Assembly (NCBI GenBank): GCA_965214085.1
Contig: OZ243937.1
Location: 434,001-498,000, forward strand
DNA: 64,000 nt
Reading direction: 5' to 3'
From: UBA6055 sp965214085
GTDB lineage: Bacteria; Chloroflexota; Anaerolineae; Aggregatilineales; Phototrophicaceae
The position numbers and the translations under genes were made by a program. Positions 51,030-59,710 of this stretch are shown piece after piece. The first letter of the stretch is position 1. Each line of letters opens with the position of its first letter. The notes below the pieces were generated by a model. That model did not search any database. It saw only the letters and a list, made by a program, of their open reading frames with translations, and had not been told where the DNA came from.

Positions 51030-52346
51030 TTATGCCAAGGCCGGCTGCAGGTAAGCCTCGTTCACCGCGAAAAGCTCGTCCACCATCGACTGAATCTCCC
51101 GCAGCGAGCAAACCGCGGCCGAAAGCGGCGAATAAGCCACCGCCTGGTAAATCAGGCGTTTGTCGCCTTTGAGGATACCCTCGACCGCCATCTCTTCAAT
51201 CTGCGCGTAGAGGTTGGTCAGCGGCGTCACCGATTGCGGCAGGGGACCGACGGCGACCGCTTCCAGGCCATCGCGCGAAGCCCAAACCGGCACCTCGACA
51301 CAGGCCTTATTCGGCAGGTTGTCCACCAAGCCCTTGTTGGGCACATTGCCGTTGAACTTGAAGGGGCTGCCGCCTTCCATGGCGTTGATGATGTAGGCCG
51401 CGTATTCGTGGCCCCGCTCCAGATCAATCTCGTCCTGCTCCAGCCAGGCGTAGATATCATCGCGCCAGTCATGCTCTCGCTGCCGATACGACTTTAGGAT
51501 ATAGGCGTGATGTCCAGGGTTCCAGTTAGTGCCGTGGGTGGCGTAATTCTCAATCAAGTCGGGACGTTTGCGGAACCACCAATTGTATTCGGAGTTATGC
51601 CCGCTGGATTCGGTGACGTAATAATCCAGCGCCAGGTACATCTCATTGCGCACCTGCTCGGCGTTGTAGATATCGTCGTTCTCGCTGATGGCGCGTTGTA
51701 TCAAGGGGTAAGCGTCTTCGCCCTTCCAGGTGTAATCGATGAACCAGGCGGTGTGGTTGATGCCGGCGCAGGTGTAGTTGATCTCGTCATAGGGCGCGCC
51801 GATCCAGCTCGCCAGCATCTTGGAGGTGCCTTGCACGCTGTGGCACAAGCCGGTGACATTGATGTCGGTTTCTATATCCATGGCGCGGCAGAGCATTGCC
51901 ATCGGATTGGTGTAGTTGAGCATCAGCGCGTTCGGGCAATAACGCTCCATATCACGGGCGATGTCGACCAATACGGGGATGGTGCGCAGCGACCGGAATA
52001 TGCCGGAGACGCCGCGTGTATCGCCGACATTCATGTCGACCCCGTATTTCATGGGGATTTCGATATCATGCCGCCAGACCTCGGTCGCGCCGACCAGGAT
52101 GGTCACCACCACATAATCGGCGCCGCGCAGCGCCTCGACGCGGTCCATGGTGGCGCTGACGGTGGCGGGATAGTCGCCAGCCGCGACGATGCGTTTGATG
52201 GCGCGCGTGGCGAAATCGAGCCGCTCGGCGTTGATGTCCATCAGCGCGATCTCGCTGCCTTCGAGTAATGGGAAGGTCAGGATGTCCTTGACGAGTTTGC
52301 GCGTGAAGCCGAAGCTGCCTGCGCCGATAAATGCGATCTTGGGCAT
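51030..52346 (-). CDS. Glycoside hydrolase family 4 (alpha-galactosidase/alpha-glucosidase type)
   Basis: 438 aa from ATG 52346; the 26-codon upstream extension is unlikely. GH4 enzymes use NAD+ and Mn2+ and cleave glycosides by oxidation-elimination. The Rossmann motif KIAFIGAGSFGFTR is at the start. NVGDTRGVSGIFRSLR, NYTNPMAM, GLCHSVQGTSKM (Cys metal ligand) and AGINHTAWF (His ligand) are GH4 hallmarks, resembling the alpha-galactosidase (MelA-like) subgroup. It is the last gene in a same-strand run after pepF and two small genes. Confidence 0.92.
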   Translation of the reverse strand: MPKIAFIGAGSFGFTRKLVKDILTFPLLEGSEIALMDINAERLDFATRAIKRIVAAGDYPATVSATMDRVEALRGADYVVVTILVGATEVWRHDIEIPMKYGVDMNVGDTRGVSGIFRSLRTIPVLVDIARDMERYCPNALMLNYTNPMAMLCRAMDIETDINVTGLCHSVQGTSKMLASWIGAPYDEINYTCAGINHTAWFIDYTWKGEDAYPLIQRAISENDDIYNAEQVRNEMYLALDYYVTESSGHNSEYNWWFRKRPDLIENYATHGTNWNPGHHAYILKSYRQREHDWRDDIYAWLEQDEIDLERGHEYAAYIINAMEGGSPFKFNGNVPNKGLVDNLPNKACVEVPVWASRDGLEAVAVGPLPQSVTPLTNLYAQIEEMAVEGILKGDKRLIYQAVAYSPLSAAVCSLREIQSMVDELFAVNEAYLQPALA

Positions 52347-52378
52347 GGATATTTGTCTCCGCGTTTGGTGGAAGTGGT

Positions 52379-52648
52379 TTAGCCGGATTCCGCTGCCAAG
52401 CCGAGGAATTCTTCCCAGCTGCAATAGGTCCCGACGCCGTTGTCATCGACATAGCCAATGCGGCACTCGCGCAGTTCTCCTTCTGCTAGCTGCGCCTGCT
52501 CAACCAACTGAATGAATTCGTCGCGTTCGGGAGATTCGATGTCCGTCCGCACGACGTCAATGTAGTTAACTTCAACCAGCTTGCCGTAAGCAAATCCACG
52601 AACTTGTCGACCACCTGGCTCGTACAAGACATATTTTTTCCGCATCAT
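52379..52648 (-). CDS. Small protein, possible partner of the HEPN-motif gene
   Basis: 89 aa from ATG 52648 (or 52645), preceded by GGGGG, which overlaps the end of the upstream gene. The chain begins MMRKKYVLYEPGGRQVRGFA and contains VEVNYIDVVRTDIESPERDE, then an acidic helix (FIQLVEQAQLAEGELRE) and a short C-terminal GVGTYCSWEEFLGL. No family recognised. Close coupling to the HEPN-motif gene suggests a functional pair. Confidence 0.6.
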   Translation of the reverse strand: MMRKKYVLYEPGGRQVRGFAYGKLVEVNYIDVVRTDIESPERDEFIQLVEQAQLAEGELRECRIGYVDDNGVGTYCSWEEFLGLAAESG

Positions 52649-52649
52649 T

Positions 52650-53144
52650 TTACCCCCTGCCACTATACCATTCTTGAACATAGGGCCAAAATGCCGATGG
52701 AGAGAAGTGAATGATATATTGTCCATCTCCTACAAGCATTACATTATAAACGTAATCGCTGTTGTTGTGTATATACGCTGAAATAAAGCCTATGCTGACA
52801 ACTGTTGCTCTATCTTGACTATTGTAGTTTTTTCTCTGTGTTCTATTGAGAGACATTCCGTGAACGATTATGTTTCTGACAGTTCTGGCAATGCAACCCA
52901 TATCCCAGCCAAGCGCTACTGGCCGGTCAGGTCGTTGCCTGGTAATTCTGGAAAAACCATTGTCGAAGCGCTCCAGTGTTTCGTCGCCTTCTCCAACCAA
53001 CTCAAAAAGACTGGAGATGATCAGCGTCATCGCCCAAAAGTGCCGATCATCTCGCAGAGTGTAGAGCAGATTGCCCGAGAACACCGCCATGTCGATCGCT
53101 GCGTCACGGTCAATCCTCATCGAAGCGCTTGGCGCGTCGCTCAA
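52650..53144 (-). CDS. Uncharacterised protein with a HEPN-type RX4H motif
   Basis: 164 aa. Its ATG overlaps the pepF stop by 4 nt, so it is translationally coupled to pepF. The N-terminal two thirds are helical (IDMAVFSGNLLYTLRDD, WAMTLIISSLFELVGEG, ...GCIARTVRNIIVHGMSLN) and contain R90-NIIV-H95, the RX4H pattern of HEPN ribonucleases. A beta-rich C-terminus follows (VVSIGFISAYIHNNSDYVYN, VMLVGDGQYIIHF). The motif is short and could be a coincidence. It is followed 1 bp later by the small gene at 52379. Lower GC than pepF. No firm function. Confidence 0.65.
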   Translation of the reverse strand: MSDAPSASMRIDRDAAIDMAVFSGNLLYTLRDDRHFWAMTLIISSLFELVGEGDETLERFDNGFSRITRQRPDRPVALGWDMGCIARTVRNIIVHGMSLNRTQRKNYNSQDRATVVSIGFISAYIHNNSDYVYNVMLVGDGQYIIHFSPSAFWPYVQEWYSGRG

Positions 53145-54937
53145 ACCAACCCCTCCAGCCGGTCGACCAGTCCCTCCAGAACGGCGAAGGTCGCTTCCAC
53201 CGCCAGCGGCGTCGACATATCGACGCCGGCCGCCTTCAGCGCCGGTATCGGGTAGTCGCTGCCGCCGGCGCGCAGGAAGGCCAGATAGCGGTCTACCGCG
53301 TCGGCGTCATCGCCGGCCAATATCGCATTGGCAAGCGCGTGCGCGGCGGAGATGCCGGTGGCGTATTGGAAGGTGTAGTAGGCCTCGTAAAGATGACCGA
53401 ATTGCGCCCAGGTGATGCCGGTGCGGCGCGGATCGTCGCTCATGGTCTCGCCGTAGCCTTCGGCGTAGAACTCGGACATGATTTGATTCAGCATCTCCGG
53501 CGTCAACGGCTCGTCGTTCTCCATGCGCGAATGCACTTCAAATTCAAAACGCGCCAGAGTCGGCATGATGAAGAAGTAGCGGTGGATATTGTCCATGGCC
53601 TCTTGAATCAGCGCCAATTGGAAAGCGCGGTCATCGTTGCGCGCGAAGAGATGCGCACGCACCAGCGCCTGGTTGAAATTGGAAGCGACCTCGGCCGCGA
53701 ACATGGAGTAATTGCTATAGATGAATGGCTGCGTCGCGCGGGTATAGTGGCTGTGCATCGAGTGGCCCAGCTCATGCGCCAGGGTGCTCATCGAGCTGAG
53801 GTTGCCGTCGAAGCTCATCATGATAAAGGGCAGGCTGTCGTAGGCGCCGAATGAGAAAGCGCCTTCGGATTTGCCCTCGTTGATGGCGTAATCCACCCAG
53901 CGCTCTTCCAGGCAGCCGCGCCGCATGATGGCGACGTAGTCCGCGCCCAGCGGCGCCATGCCCTCCGCGATCATGTCGACCGCTTCGGGGAAGCTCAGGG
54001 CCGGGTCATCGCTGGTCAGCGGCGCCCAGATATCCCAGGGATGAAGCGTGTCATAACCCAGCGCCCGCCGCAGCACATCCCAGTAGCGATGCCAGGTGGG
54101 GATGTGCTTTTTGTAGGTGTCGATTAGGTTGTGGAAGACTTCAACCGGGATGTTGCTGGGCGACAGCTTGGCATGCAAGACGCTGTCGTAGCCGCGCATC
54201 CGCGCCCGCACGACATTGCTTTTCACCGACGCCAGGTATGTCGTCGCCAACGTGTTGTTGAATTTCAGGTAGCTGTCGGCATAGTTGCGCCAGGCGTTCT
54301 TGCGCGTCTCACGGTCGCTATCAGCCAGTAGATTGTTGATTGTGCTTTGCACCAGGGGCTGCGGCGCGCCGGCGCTGCTGACGGCCGCATCAAAGGTCAG
54401 GTCCATATCGTTGAGCGCGCTGCGGATGCTCTCGATGCGCCCCAGCGGATCGCTCAGCAGCCCCAGAACGGCTTCGACTTCGGCGGACAGCACGTGCTTC
54501 TTCTTGCGCAGCAGATCGTCGATATGCTGTTTATAGAGGCTGAGCTGGTCGAGTTTTAGCCAGCCCAGCAGCGTCTCTTCGTCCATCGCCAGCAATTCGG
54601 GTTCGGCGAAGGCAACGGCAGCCATGAATTGGCCGGCCAGCCCTTGCGCCTGGCCCACCATCCCCTTGATTGCTTCGTTGTTGCCGTCGCAGGCTTGCCA
54701 CATGACCGGGTACATGTAGAGCGTCCAGACGCGGCGGGCGAGGGCGGAATGCTGGTCGAACCATGCGGCGAGGCGCGCCGGGCTCTGCGCGAGCGAGCCT
54801 TGGTAGGGTTCGATGTCGCTGACGGCGGAGACGGCGGCTTGGTACTCCTCGCGCCAGGCGTCGAAGGAGGGAAAGACGCTCTCGTGGTTCCAGGTGGATT
54901 CGATGGGTACGTCTGCGCGCGCGGGGACTGTGGGCAT
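53141..54937 (-). CDS. pepF: Oligoendopeptidase F (M3 metallopeptidase)
   Basis: 598 aa from ATG 54937, chosen because AAGGA lies about 10 nt upstream; ATG 54958 is an alternative. The zinc site is HELGH (residues 388-392) in STLAHELGHSMHSHYT, and the further Glu in FAAEVASNFNQALV completes the M3 triad. IDTYKKHIPTWHRYWDVLRR and GYGETMSDDPRRTGITWAQF are typical PepF segments. It is a cytoplasmic peptidase of peptide turnover. It is the first gene of a same-strand run reaching to the GH4 gene. Confidence 0.95.
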   Translation of the reverse strand: MPTVPARADVPIESTWNHESVFPSFDAWREEYQAAVSAVSDIEPYQGSLAQSPARLAAWFDQHSALARRVWTLYMYPVMWQACDGNNEAIKGMVGQAQGLAGQFMAAVAFAEPELLAMDEETLLGWLKLDQLSLYKQHIDDLLRKKKHVLSAEVEAVLGLLSDPLGRIESIRSALNDMDLTFDAAVSSAGAPQPLVQSTINNLLADSDRETRKNAWRNYADSYLKFNNTLATTYLASVKSNVVRARMRGYDSVLHAKLSPSNIPVEVFHNLIDTYKKHIPTWHRYWDVLRRALGYDTLHPWDIWAPLTSDDPALSFPEAVDMIAEGMAPLGADYVAIMRRGCLEERWVDYAINEGKSEGAFSFGAYDSLPFIMMSFDGNLSSMSTLAHELGHSMHSHYTRATQPFIYSNYSMFAAEVASNFNQALVRAHLFARNDDRAFQLALIQEAMDNIHRYFFIMPTLARFEFEVHSRMENDEPLTPEMLNQIMSEFYAEGYGETMSDDPRRTGITWAQFGHLYEAYYTFQYATGISAAHALANAILAGDDADAVDRYLAFLRAGGSDYPIPALKAAGVDMSTPLAVEATFAVLEGLVDRLEGLV

Positions 54938-55022
54938 GGGTGTTTGTCCTTGTAGCATATGTTACCGAATATGTGCTGCTATCGACGGGAGATTTATGAT
55001 TCCGGCGGACGGGTTCAATACA

Positions 55023-55661
55023 TTAAATGAACCAACCAGAAAGTTGCAAATAGCAACGCTTTTGCTTATCGTTGGAAAAAGGCTGAGCTAAGGAAAAACG
55101 CAAAACTGTGTGGCTCGGAATGACTTCCAACGGTTCTTGGTAACCAACGTACGGCACATCAAACGTGGGATTTCCGCCTTCGTTGTCAACATAAATATAG
55201 CGAGACTTTCGTTCCTTGTTTTGCGTAACCCAAAACAGTCGGAGCGCTTTCTGAAGTCGCCAGAAGCCTGTGCTGTAACTCGGTAGACCATCGCTGGGAG
55301 AAACGTACCACTTCCGATTGTCTGTAAATCGTAACAGCCCATCAAAAAGGTGTTTTGGTTCAATGAGAGGCGCGCCAATGGCTTCTGTTACATATTTTCT
55401 CACCGCACTCAATGAGTAAGTCTCCATGAGATTATCTTGGAGCACCAGTGTATTTTCGGTGTGAGGTTTCTTAATCTGATTGCGCCGAGGCGCCTTCAAC
55501 TGCATATCCCACATGTCACCCAGATTATAAGGAGTATTTTTGGGATGATCATCGCCATTTGAGGTCAATAATCGGATGCTTTGAGCATTATCAATTGTGA
55601 TTCCTCCTACACAAGTTTTATCCCACTTTTTGGTTTTGCCGACAATCAGAACTCGTACCAT
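55023..55661 (-). CDS. Dual-OB-like domain protein of the DUF488 cassette
   Basis: 212 aa. The N-terminus VRVLIVGKTKKWDKTCVGGI followed by SIRLLTSNGDDHPKNTPYNL and GDMWDMQL resembles the proteins I know as dual OB-domain proteins (CVGGI ... RLL ... G ... W). A second beta-rich half ends with PSHTVLRFSLAQPF. OB folds usually bind nucleic acids, so nucleic-acid contact is likely but inferred. It starts 10 bp after the second DUF488 gene, on the same strand and with the same low GC, so the three genes form one operon. Confidence 0.6.
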   Translation of the reverse strand: MVRVLIVGKTKKWDKTCVGGITIDNAQSIRLLTSNGDDHPKNTPYNLGDMWDMQLKAPRRNQIKKPHTENTLVLQDNLMETYSLSAVRKYVTEAIGAPLIEPKHLFDGLLRFTDNRKWYVSPSDGLPSYSTGFWRLQKALRLFWVTQNKERKSRYIYVDNEGGNPTFDVPYVGYQEPLEVIPSHTVLRFSLAQPFSNDKQKRCYLQLSGWFI

Positions 55662-55671
55662 ATCAGTGCCC

Positions 55672-56223
55672 TCAAATATGCAATATTTTCCCTCTGCCTT
55701 TCAGTCCAAAGTCTTTTCTTAGCTTGTCGGCAACGAGCCAGCGATGGCAGGCGTTGTGATTGCCTTCTACACAGAAAAGTACGATTCTGTGCAGTGGTTG
55801 TTCTGCGCGGAAACCTGCAAGCTCCTTGGCCCTATTCAAAAGGTTTTCGGACGAAAGCTTATTTTCGGGCTTTCGTTTTCTGGATTTGAGAATTTCTACT
55901 CGATACGCTTTGATATATGACTGGCTCAGCCCTGTCCTGTCTCTTTTCTTAGTGTCTGCCTCTTTATCCGCATGCCACTGAAGCGCGCGAATTTCTTTCG
56001 TCGGCGCCAGTTCTTTCAAATGCGCGTAGTAAATCCCTATGTCTTTCAACTTCGTTTGTAGAGCCGAACTGTTGACGTAGCTATATCTCCCCCCGCGCAT
56101 ACCGCGACGGGCACGAATATCGATAAATAGTTCTATCTCATTATCGACAAGCGCCCCAAAAAACGACTCTTCTGTAGAGCCGTAGACGCCGATGGTAAAA
56201 ATCGTTTGCAACTCGGTGGACAT
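55672..56223 (-). CDS. DUF488 protein (second copy)
   Basis: 183 aa from ATG 56223; the longer frame to 56325 overlaps the upstream gene. FTIGVYGSTEESFFGALVDN and ELFIDIRARRGMRGG at the N-terminus, and FCVEGNHNACHRWLVADKL at the C-terminus (C-x-E...CHR signature of DUF488) place it in the family. DUF488 is a small alpha/beta domain of unknown activity; the conserved Cys-Glu and Cys-His-Arg look like an active site. Divergent from the first copy, so the pair is ancient, not a recent duplication. Confidence 0.85.
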   Translation of the reverse strand: MSTELQTIFTIGVYGSTEESFFGALVDNEIELFIDIRARRGMRGGRYSYVNSSALQTKLKDIGIYYAHLKELAPTKEIRALQWHADKEADTKKRDRTGLSQSYIKAYRVEILKSRKRKPENKLSSENLLNRAKELAGFRAEQPLHRIVLFCVEGNHNACHRWLVADKLRKDFGLKGRGKILHI

Positions 56224-56254
56224 TAGCGTGTCAGTTGGATCGCGAGACTGAGTT

Positions 56255-56767
56255 TCAGAGCAACGCCTCTTGGTAGTTAATCTCTCGAATCTGTGATTGC
56301 GACAGTGGCTCGCCGTATCTGCCAATATGGACTACGGCGGTTTCACCATCGTCAAGCGTTTTGCCGAGCACATAAGCCCGATGGCATTCGTGTGGTTCAA
56401 GCTCACTGCACATGATGACGATTCTTCGACCCGTTGACAGGGCGCGCTTCAATCGTGAGATTCCCTGCCGGTAGAATTCTTTCGACTCGCATTTCTTGGC
56501 GTCCAACAGTTTTTTCTTTCGCTGCGGGCTGTAGGTATAGCAATTGCTATCGGCCGGTCTCCCACCGAGCGAGTCGCCCAAAAACTGATAATGAATACCT
56601 CTGTTATTCAGTATTGTGGACAGTCGTTGCTGGCAGAAATCTGGCGCATATCGCGAGTATGGTTGTGACCGAACATCCACAAGCGTATCAATCTCGTATT
56701 GGTTCAATATCGCAACGAATTCATCTGTTTCGCGGCCACCGTAACCAATCGTAAAGATTTCGTTCAT
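56255..56767 (-). CDS. DUF488 protein (first copy)
   Basis: 170 aa. MNEIFTIGYGGRETDEFVAI and TLVDVRSQPYSRYAPDF form the typical N-terminal DUF488 segment; IVIMCSELEPHECHRAYVLG has the C-x-E...CHR signature. It is the leading gene of the low-GC cassette and lies 31 bp before the second copy. Function unknown. The 113-bp gap to sppA (56768-56880) shows nothing. Confidence 0.87.
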   Translation of the reverse strand: MNEIFTIGYGGRETDEFVAILNQYEIDTLVDVRSQPYSRYAPDFCQQRLSTILNNRGIHYQFLGDSLGGRPADSNCYTYSPQRKKKLLDAKKCESKEFYRQGISRLKRALSTGRRIVIMCSELEPHECHRAYVLGKTLDDGETAVVHIGRYGEPLSQSQIREINYQEALL

Positions 56768-56880
56768 CGCTATGCACCTTCAGTAAAGAACCTGTAACAC
56801 CTGCAATTTTAGCTTATATTCAGCGGCTGTCAATAAAATCCGCTCAAATGTTCATTAGAATCGCAGTCGTTGCAGTTTCC

Positions 56881-58554
56881 CTACCGCACCCGCCACTCAA
56901 AAGGCATGAGGCACTGAGCGCGATTGCTGAGCCGCTCCACGCCTTCCGCCGCGTAATTGACCAGCGCCGCCGGATTCTGCTCGGCCACCTGCACGCCGAT
57001 GGGCTTGCCTTTGTCGCGGATCAGCAGCGACGGCGTCGACGACCCCAGCTTGGCCAGAGTACGCGCCTTGTCGATGGCCGTCTGCAAATTACCCAGTTCA
57101 TCGACCAGTCCATGCTCCAGTGCCTGTTGCCCGGTCCAGACGCGGCCGCCGCCGATAGCGTCAACCTCGTTGCTGGTCTTGCCGCGACTTTCCGCCACGC
57201 GCCCCAGAAATTGCTCGTAGATGTGGTCGACGCTGGCGCGGATCATGTCGCGCTGGTCATCGCTGAAATGGCTCTCTCCGCTGAGCAGGTCGGCGTTTTC
57301 TCCGCGTAGGTAGGAAAAGGCGTTGAAGCGCAGTTTGGTCAACATGTCGCTGTTCACCAGCTTGCCCATGAGCACACCGATCGAGCCGGTGATGGTGCCG
57401 GCCTGCGCCACGATCCAATGCGCCGGCGTGGCGATGTAGTATCCGCCCGAGGCCGCGACGCCACCCATATAGACGACCAGCGGCCGCGATTTGGCGAACG
57501 CCGCCAGCGCCGACGCCATCGACTCTGAGGCTGTCGCCGAGCCGCCGCCGCTGTCGATGTAGAGCACCAGCGCGCCGCATTGCGGATCGCGCATCAAGTT
57601 GCGCACCTGCTGATTCAGCGTAACATCGCCCAGCCGCTCGCCGCCGACAAAGGGAATAGGAACGGGCATATCGCTGGGTGGCGCAGCGCTTTCGCCATCG
57701 ACGATCATGCCGCCGCCATACAGGACTGCCACATATTTTCCGCTGAAGTCACGCTCTGGCAGGTAGACTTGACCATCGGCTTCTTCCCACGGGCTAATCT
57801 TGGTGACGCCCAGGTATTCCGGCAGTTGCTCCTCGTTCATGACACCGTCGACGTAGCCCTTGTCAAGCGCGGCGTCGCTCATGTGCAGCGCGCCATTGAT
57901 CATGTATTTCACTTCGTCCGGCTTCATCTTGCGCGTGGCGGCGATGCCATCGATGACCGTCTCATAGATAGAATCCAGCAGCCAATTGGTCTGCTCGCGG
58001 CCTTCGGTTGAAGGTTCGGCGCGCGTCAGCATATCGGCGGCGCCTTTGTAAGGCGAGATGGCGACCGAGTCCCATTGCAAGCCCGCAGCGCCCAAGCCCT
58101 CCTTGAGAAAGACTTGCTGGCTGAACAGGCCCGAGGTCTCCAGCATGCCGCCGGGCGGCAGCAAGATTTCGTCGCAAGCGCTGGCCACGTAATACTCCAT
58201 CGTGCGGTAGCCGGGCGCGAAGCTGAGGGCGCGTTTGCCCTGGTCGCGCAGCCGCAGAATGGCGTCGCGCATGGTCTGCAAATCGGCTGTGCTGGCGGAT
58301 AAGCCGCGGAAGTTGAGAATCACGCCGAGCGGCCGCGGGTCCTCGCTGATGCGCTCCAGCGCCGCTACAAATTCCAGCAGGCTCATCGGCGGCGCGCCCA
58401 GTAGCTGCCGCTGCACCAAGTTGCGCTCTTTGGGTATGGGCGCGAAGGACGACGGCACCTTAATCATGACGTAGTCGATCGCCTTGACGCGCGCCCGCTG
58501 CATGTTGAGCAAGCCGGTGCTGAGCTGCTGAAGCATTCTTTTTGTTTTGGACAT
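56881..58554 (-). CDS. sppA: Signal peptide peptidase SppA, 67-kDa type
   Basis: 557 aa from ATG 58554 (AGGA about 11 nt upstream). It is a fused-repeat S49 serine-lysine protease: the N-terminal half holds the Lys (SPYKGAADMLTRAE, Lys170), and the C-terminal half the nucleophile in GGVAASGGYYIATPAH (Ser369), with ITGSIGVLMGKLV following. E. coli SppA cleaves leftover signal peptides in the membrane. Unlike that enzyme, the N-terminus here (MSKTKRMLQQLSTGLLNMQR) lacks an obvious membrane helix, so it may be cytoplasmic or peripheral. Confidence 0.92.
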   Translation of the reverse strand: MSKTKRMLQQLSTGLLNMQRARVKAIDYVMIKVPSSFAPIPKERNLVQRQLLGAPPMSLLEFVAALERISEDPRPLGVILNFRGLSASTADLQTMRDAILRLRDQGKRALSFAPGYRTMEYYVASACDEILLPPGGMLETSGLFSQQVFLKEGLGAAGLQWDSVAISPYKGAADMLTRAEPSTEGREQTNWLLDSIYETVIDGIAATRKMKPDEVKYMINGALHMSDAALDKGYVDGVMNEEQLPEYLGVTKISPWEEADGQVYLPERDFSGKYVAVLYGGGMIVDGESAAPPSDMPVPIPFVGGERLGDVTLNQQVRNLMRDPQCGALVLYIDSGGGSATASESMASALAAFAKSRPLVVYMGGVAASGGYYIATPAHWIVAQAGTITGSIGVLMGKLVNSDMLTKLRFNAFSYLRGENADLLSGESHFSDDQRDMIRASVDHIYEQFLGRVAESRGKTSNEVDAIGGGRVWTGQQALEHGLVDELGNLQTAIDKARTLAKLGSSTPSLLIRDKGKPIGVQVAEQNPAALVNYAAEGVERLSNRAQCLMPFEWRVR

Positions 58555-58677
58555 GGTCTTGGATTCCTGTTGTTTCACCACGGACACACGGAAGGCAAAA
58601 GAGAAAAGCGCATTATTGCCGCCTTAGTGTCCTCTACTCTTCCTGTACGTATTCTATCGCTGCAATGTCGCAGTCCT

Positions 58678-59050
58678 GGAGACAAGGAAATGTATCCTTT
58701 TCGGTTGATACAGATAAATACCATCGAGGACACCGAGAAATGCTAGGGCAATCGCATCAACTTATCTCAACACTAAGGTGACAAGAACTCCGAGAACTAT
58801 CCGAAAATATGTCAATAAAGGACTCAATGAAAAGGTGATTTTCTGCCAGATTTCATGGGCGAGCCAAGGCTCGCCCCTACAATTTGTTAGTTTGATAATA
58901 AATTCGTCATTTATGGATATTGATGCGATTGCCCTGCAAGAGCACCGAGAAACTTAATCGAGATATGCCATATTCTTTGTGTGCTTTGTGCCTTTGTGTC
59001 TTTGTGGTGAAATTGATTTTCAACCGAATTCGATACACTACCGGAGACAA
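58678..59050. mobile_element. Composite miniature element A carrying element B, inverted copy (perfect 8-bp target duplication)
   Basis: The element spans 58686-59042 (357 bp) and is the inverted counterpart of 49033-49389. It begins GGAAATGTATCC and ends GATACACTACC. It is flanked by GGAGACAA on both sides (58678-58685 and 59043-59050), a perfect 8-bp duplication. It has the same interior including element B. The 562-bp gap between sppA and the Uma2 gene is otherwise featureless. Confidence 0.95.
58744..58934. mobile_element. Element B nested in element A, inverted copy
   Basis: 191 bp starting TAGGGCAATCGCATCAA and ending ATTGATGCGATTGCCC, bordered by TGC on both sides (58741-58743 and 58935-58937), the complement of the GCA duplication of the copy at 49141. 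Nearly identical to that copy. Confidence 0.88.
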
Positions 59051-59116
59051 GCTGATTCGTGAGCAGCCAGCGAATATGGTATGCTAGGCTGACAGCAAGC
59101 GCAAGGCAGGGGCAGC

Positions 59117-59710
59117 ATGGCTATCCAACAGCAACTGCACACGGTTGACAGTCTCTGGGAGTTGGTGTCAAAGCCCGAAAATGACGACCAACGTTTTCAC
59201 TTGATCGACGGCGAATTATTCGCTTTTCCACGCCCCCGCTATGCCTTGCAGGGCAGGCTTGTGGCTTCGTTACTGGGATATATCTATGAGCACGTTGAGA
59301 AGTACGCGCTCGGCCAGACCATGCTAGGGGTTGGTCATTATCCATCGGAAGACAAACATACTGTGCTGGGTCCGGCTATCGCGTTCACAGGTAAGGCGCG
59401 TTTGCCCCAGCCACTGCCCGATGGCTGGCTCCCGATCATGCCGGACTTGGCAGTTGAGCTCGCCGCGCCCGGCGAGACACTAGGGCATCTGCGTCAAAAA
59501 GCGGCTGCTTATTTGCGCGGCGCCAGCCTGGTCTGGATTGTGCTGCCCGCCGAAAAGGGCATTGATGTCTGCCGCTCCGCTGCCGGCGCGCGCCTTGATA
59601 TTGAGTTTGTCGGGCAATCGGGCCAGCTGTCCGGCGAAGACATCTTGCCGGGCTTTGAACTCGAAATGACGCGGCTCTTTCCGCTGAGTGCCGAAGCGAG
59701 TAGCGGCTAG
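59117..59710 (+). CDS. Uma2-family (DUF820) putative endonuclease, second copy
   Basis: 197 aa. ENDDQRFHLIDGELFAFPRP, WLPIMPDLAVELAAPGE (Asp/Glu core) and LRQKAAAYLRGASLVWIVLP match the Uma2 pattern. It differs strongly from the first Uma2 at 41300, so it is not a local duplicate, and its base composition is like the host. Its stop codon directly abuts the convergent epimerase stop (TAGCTA). The element A copy lies about 75 bp upstream. Confidence 0.82.
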   Translation: MAIQQQLHTVDSLWELVSKPENDDQRFHLIDGELFAFPRPRYALQGRLVASLLGYIYEHVEKYALGQTMLGVGHYPSEDKHTVLGPAIAFTGKARLPQPLPDGWLPIMPDLAVELAAPGETLGHLRQKAAAYLRGASLVWIVLPAEKGIDVCRSAAGARLDIEFVGQSGQLSGEDILPGFELEMTRLFPLSAEASSG

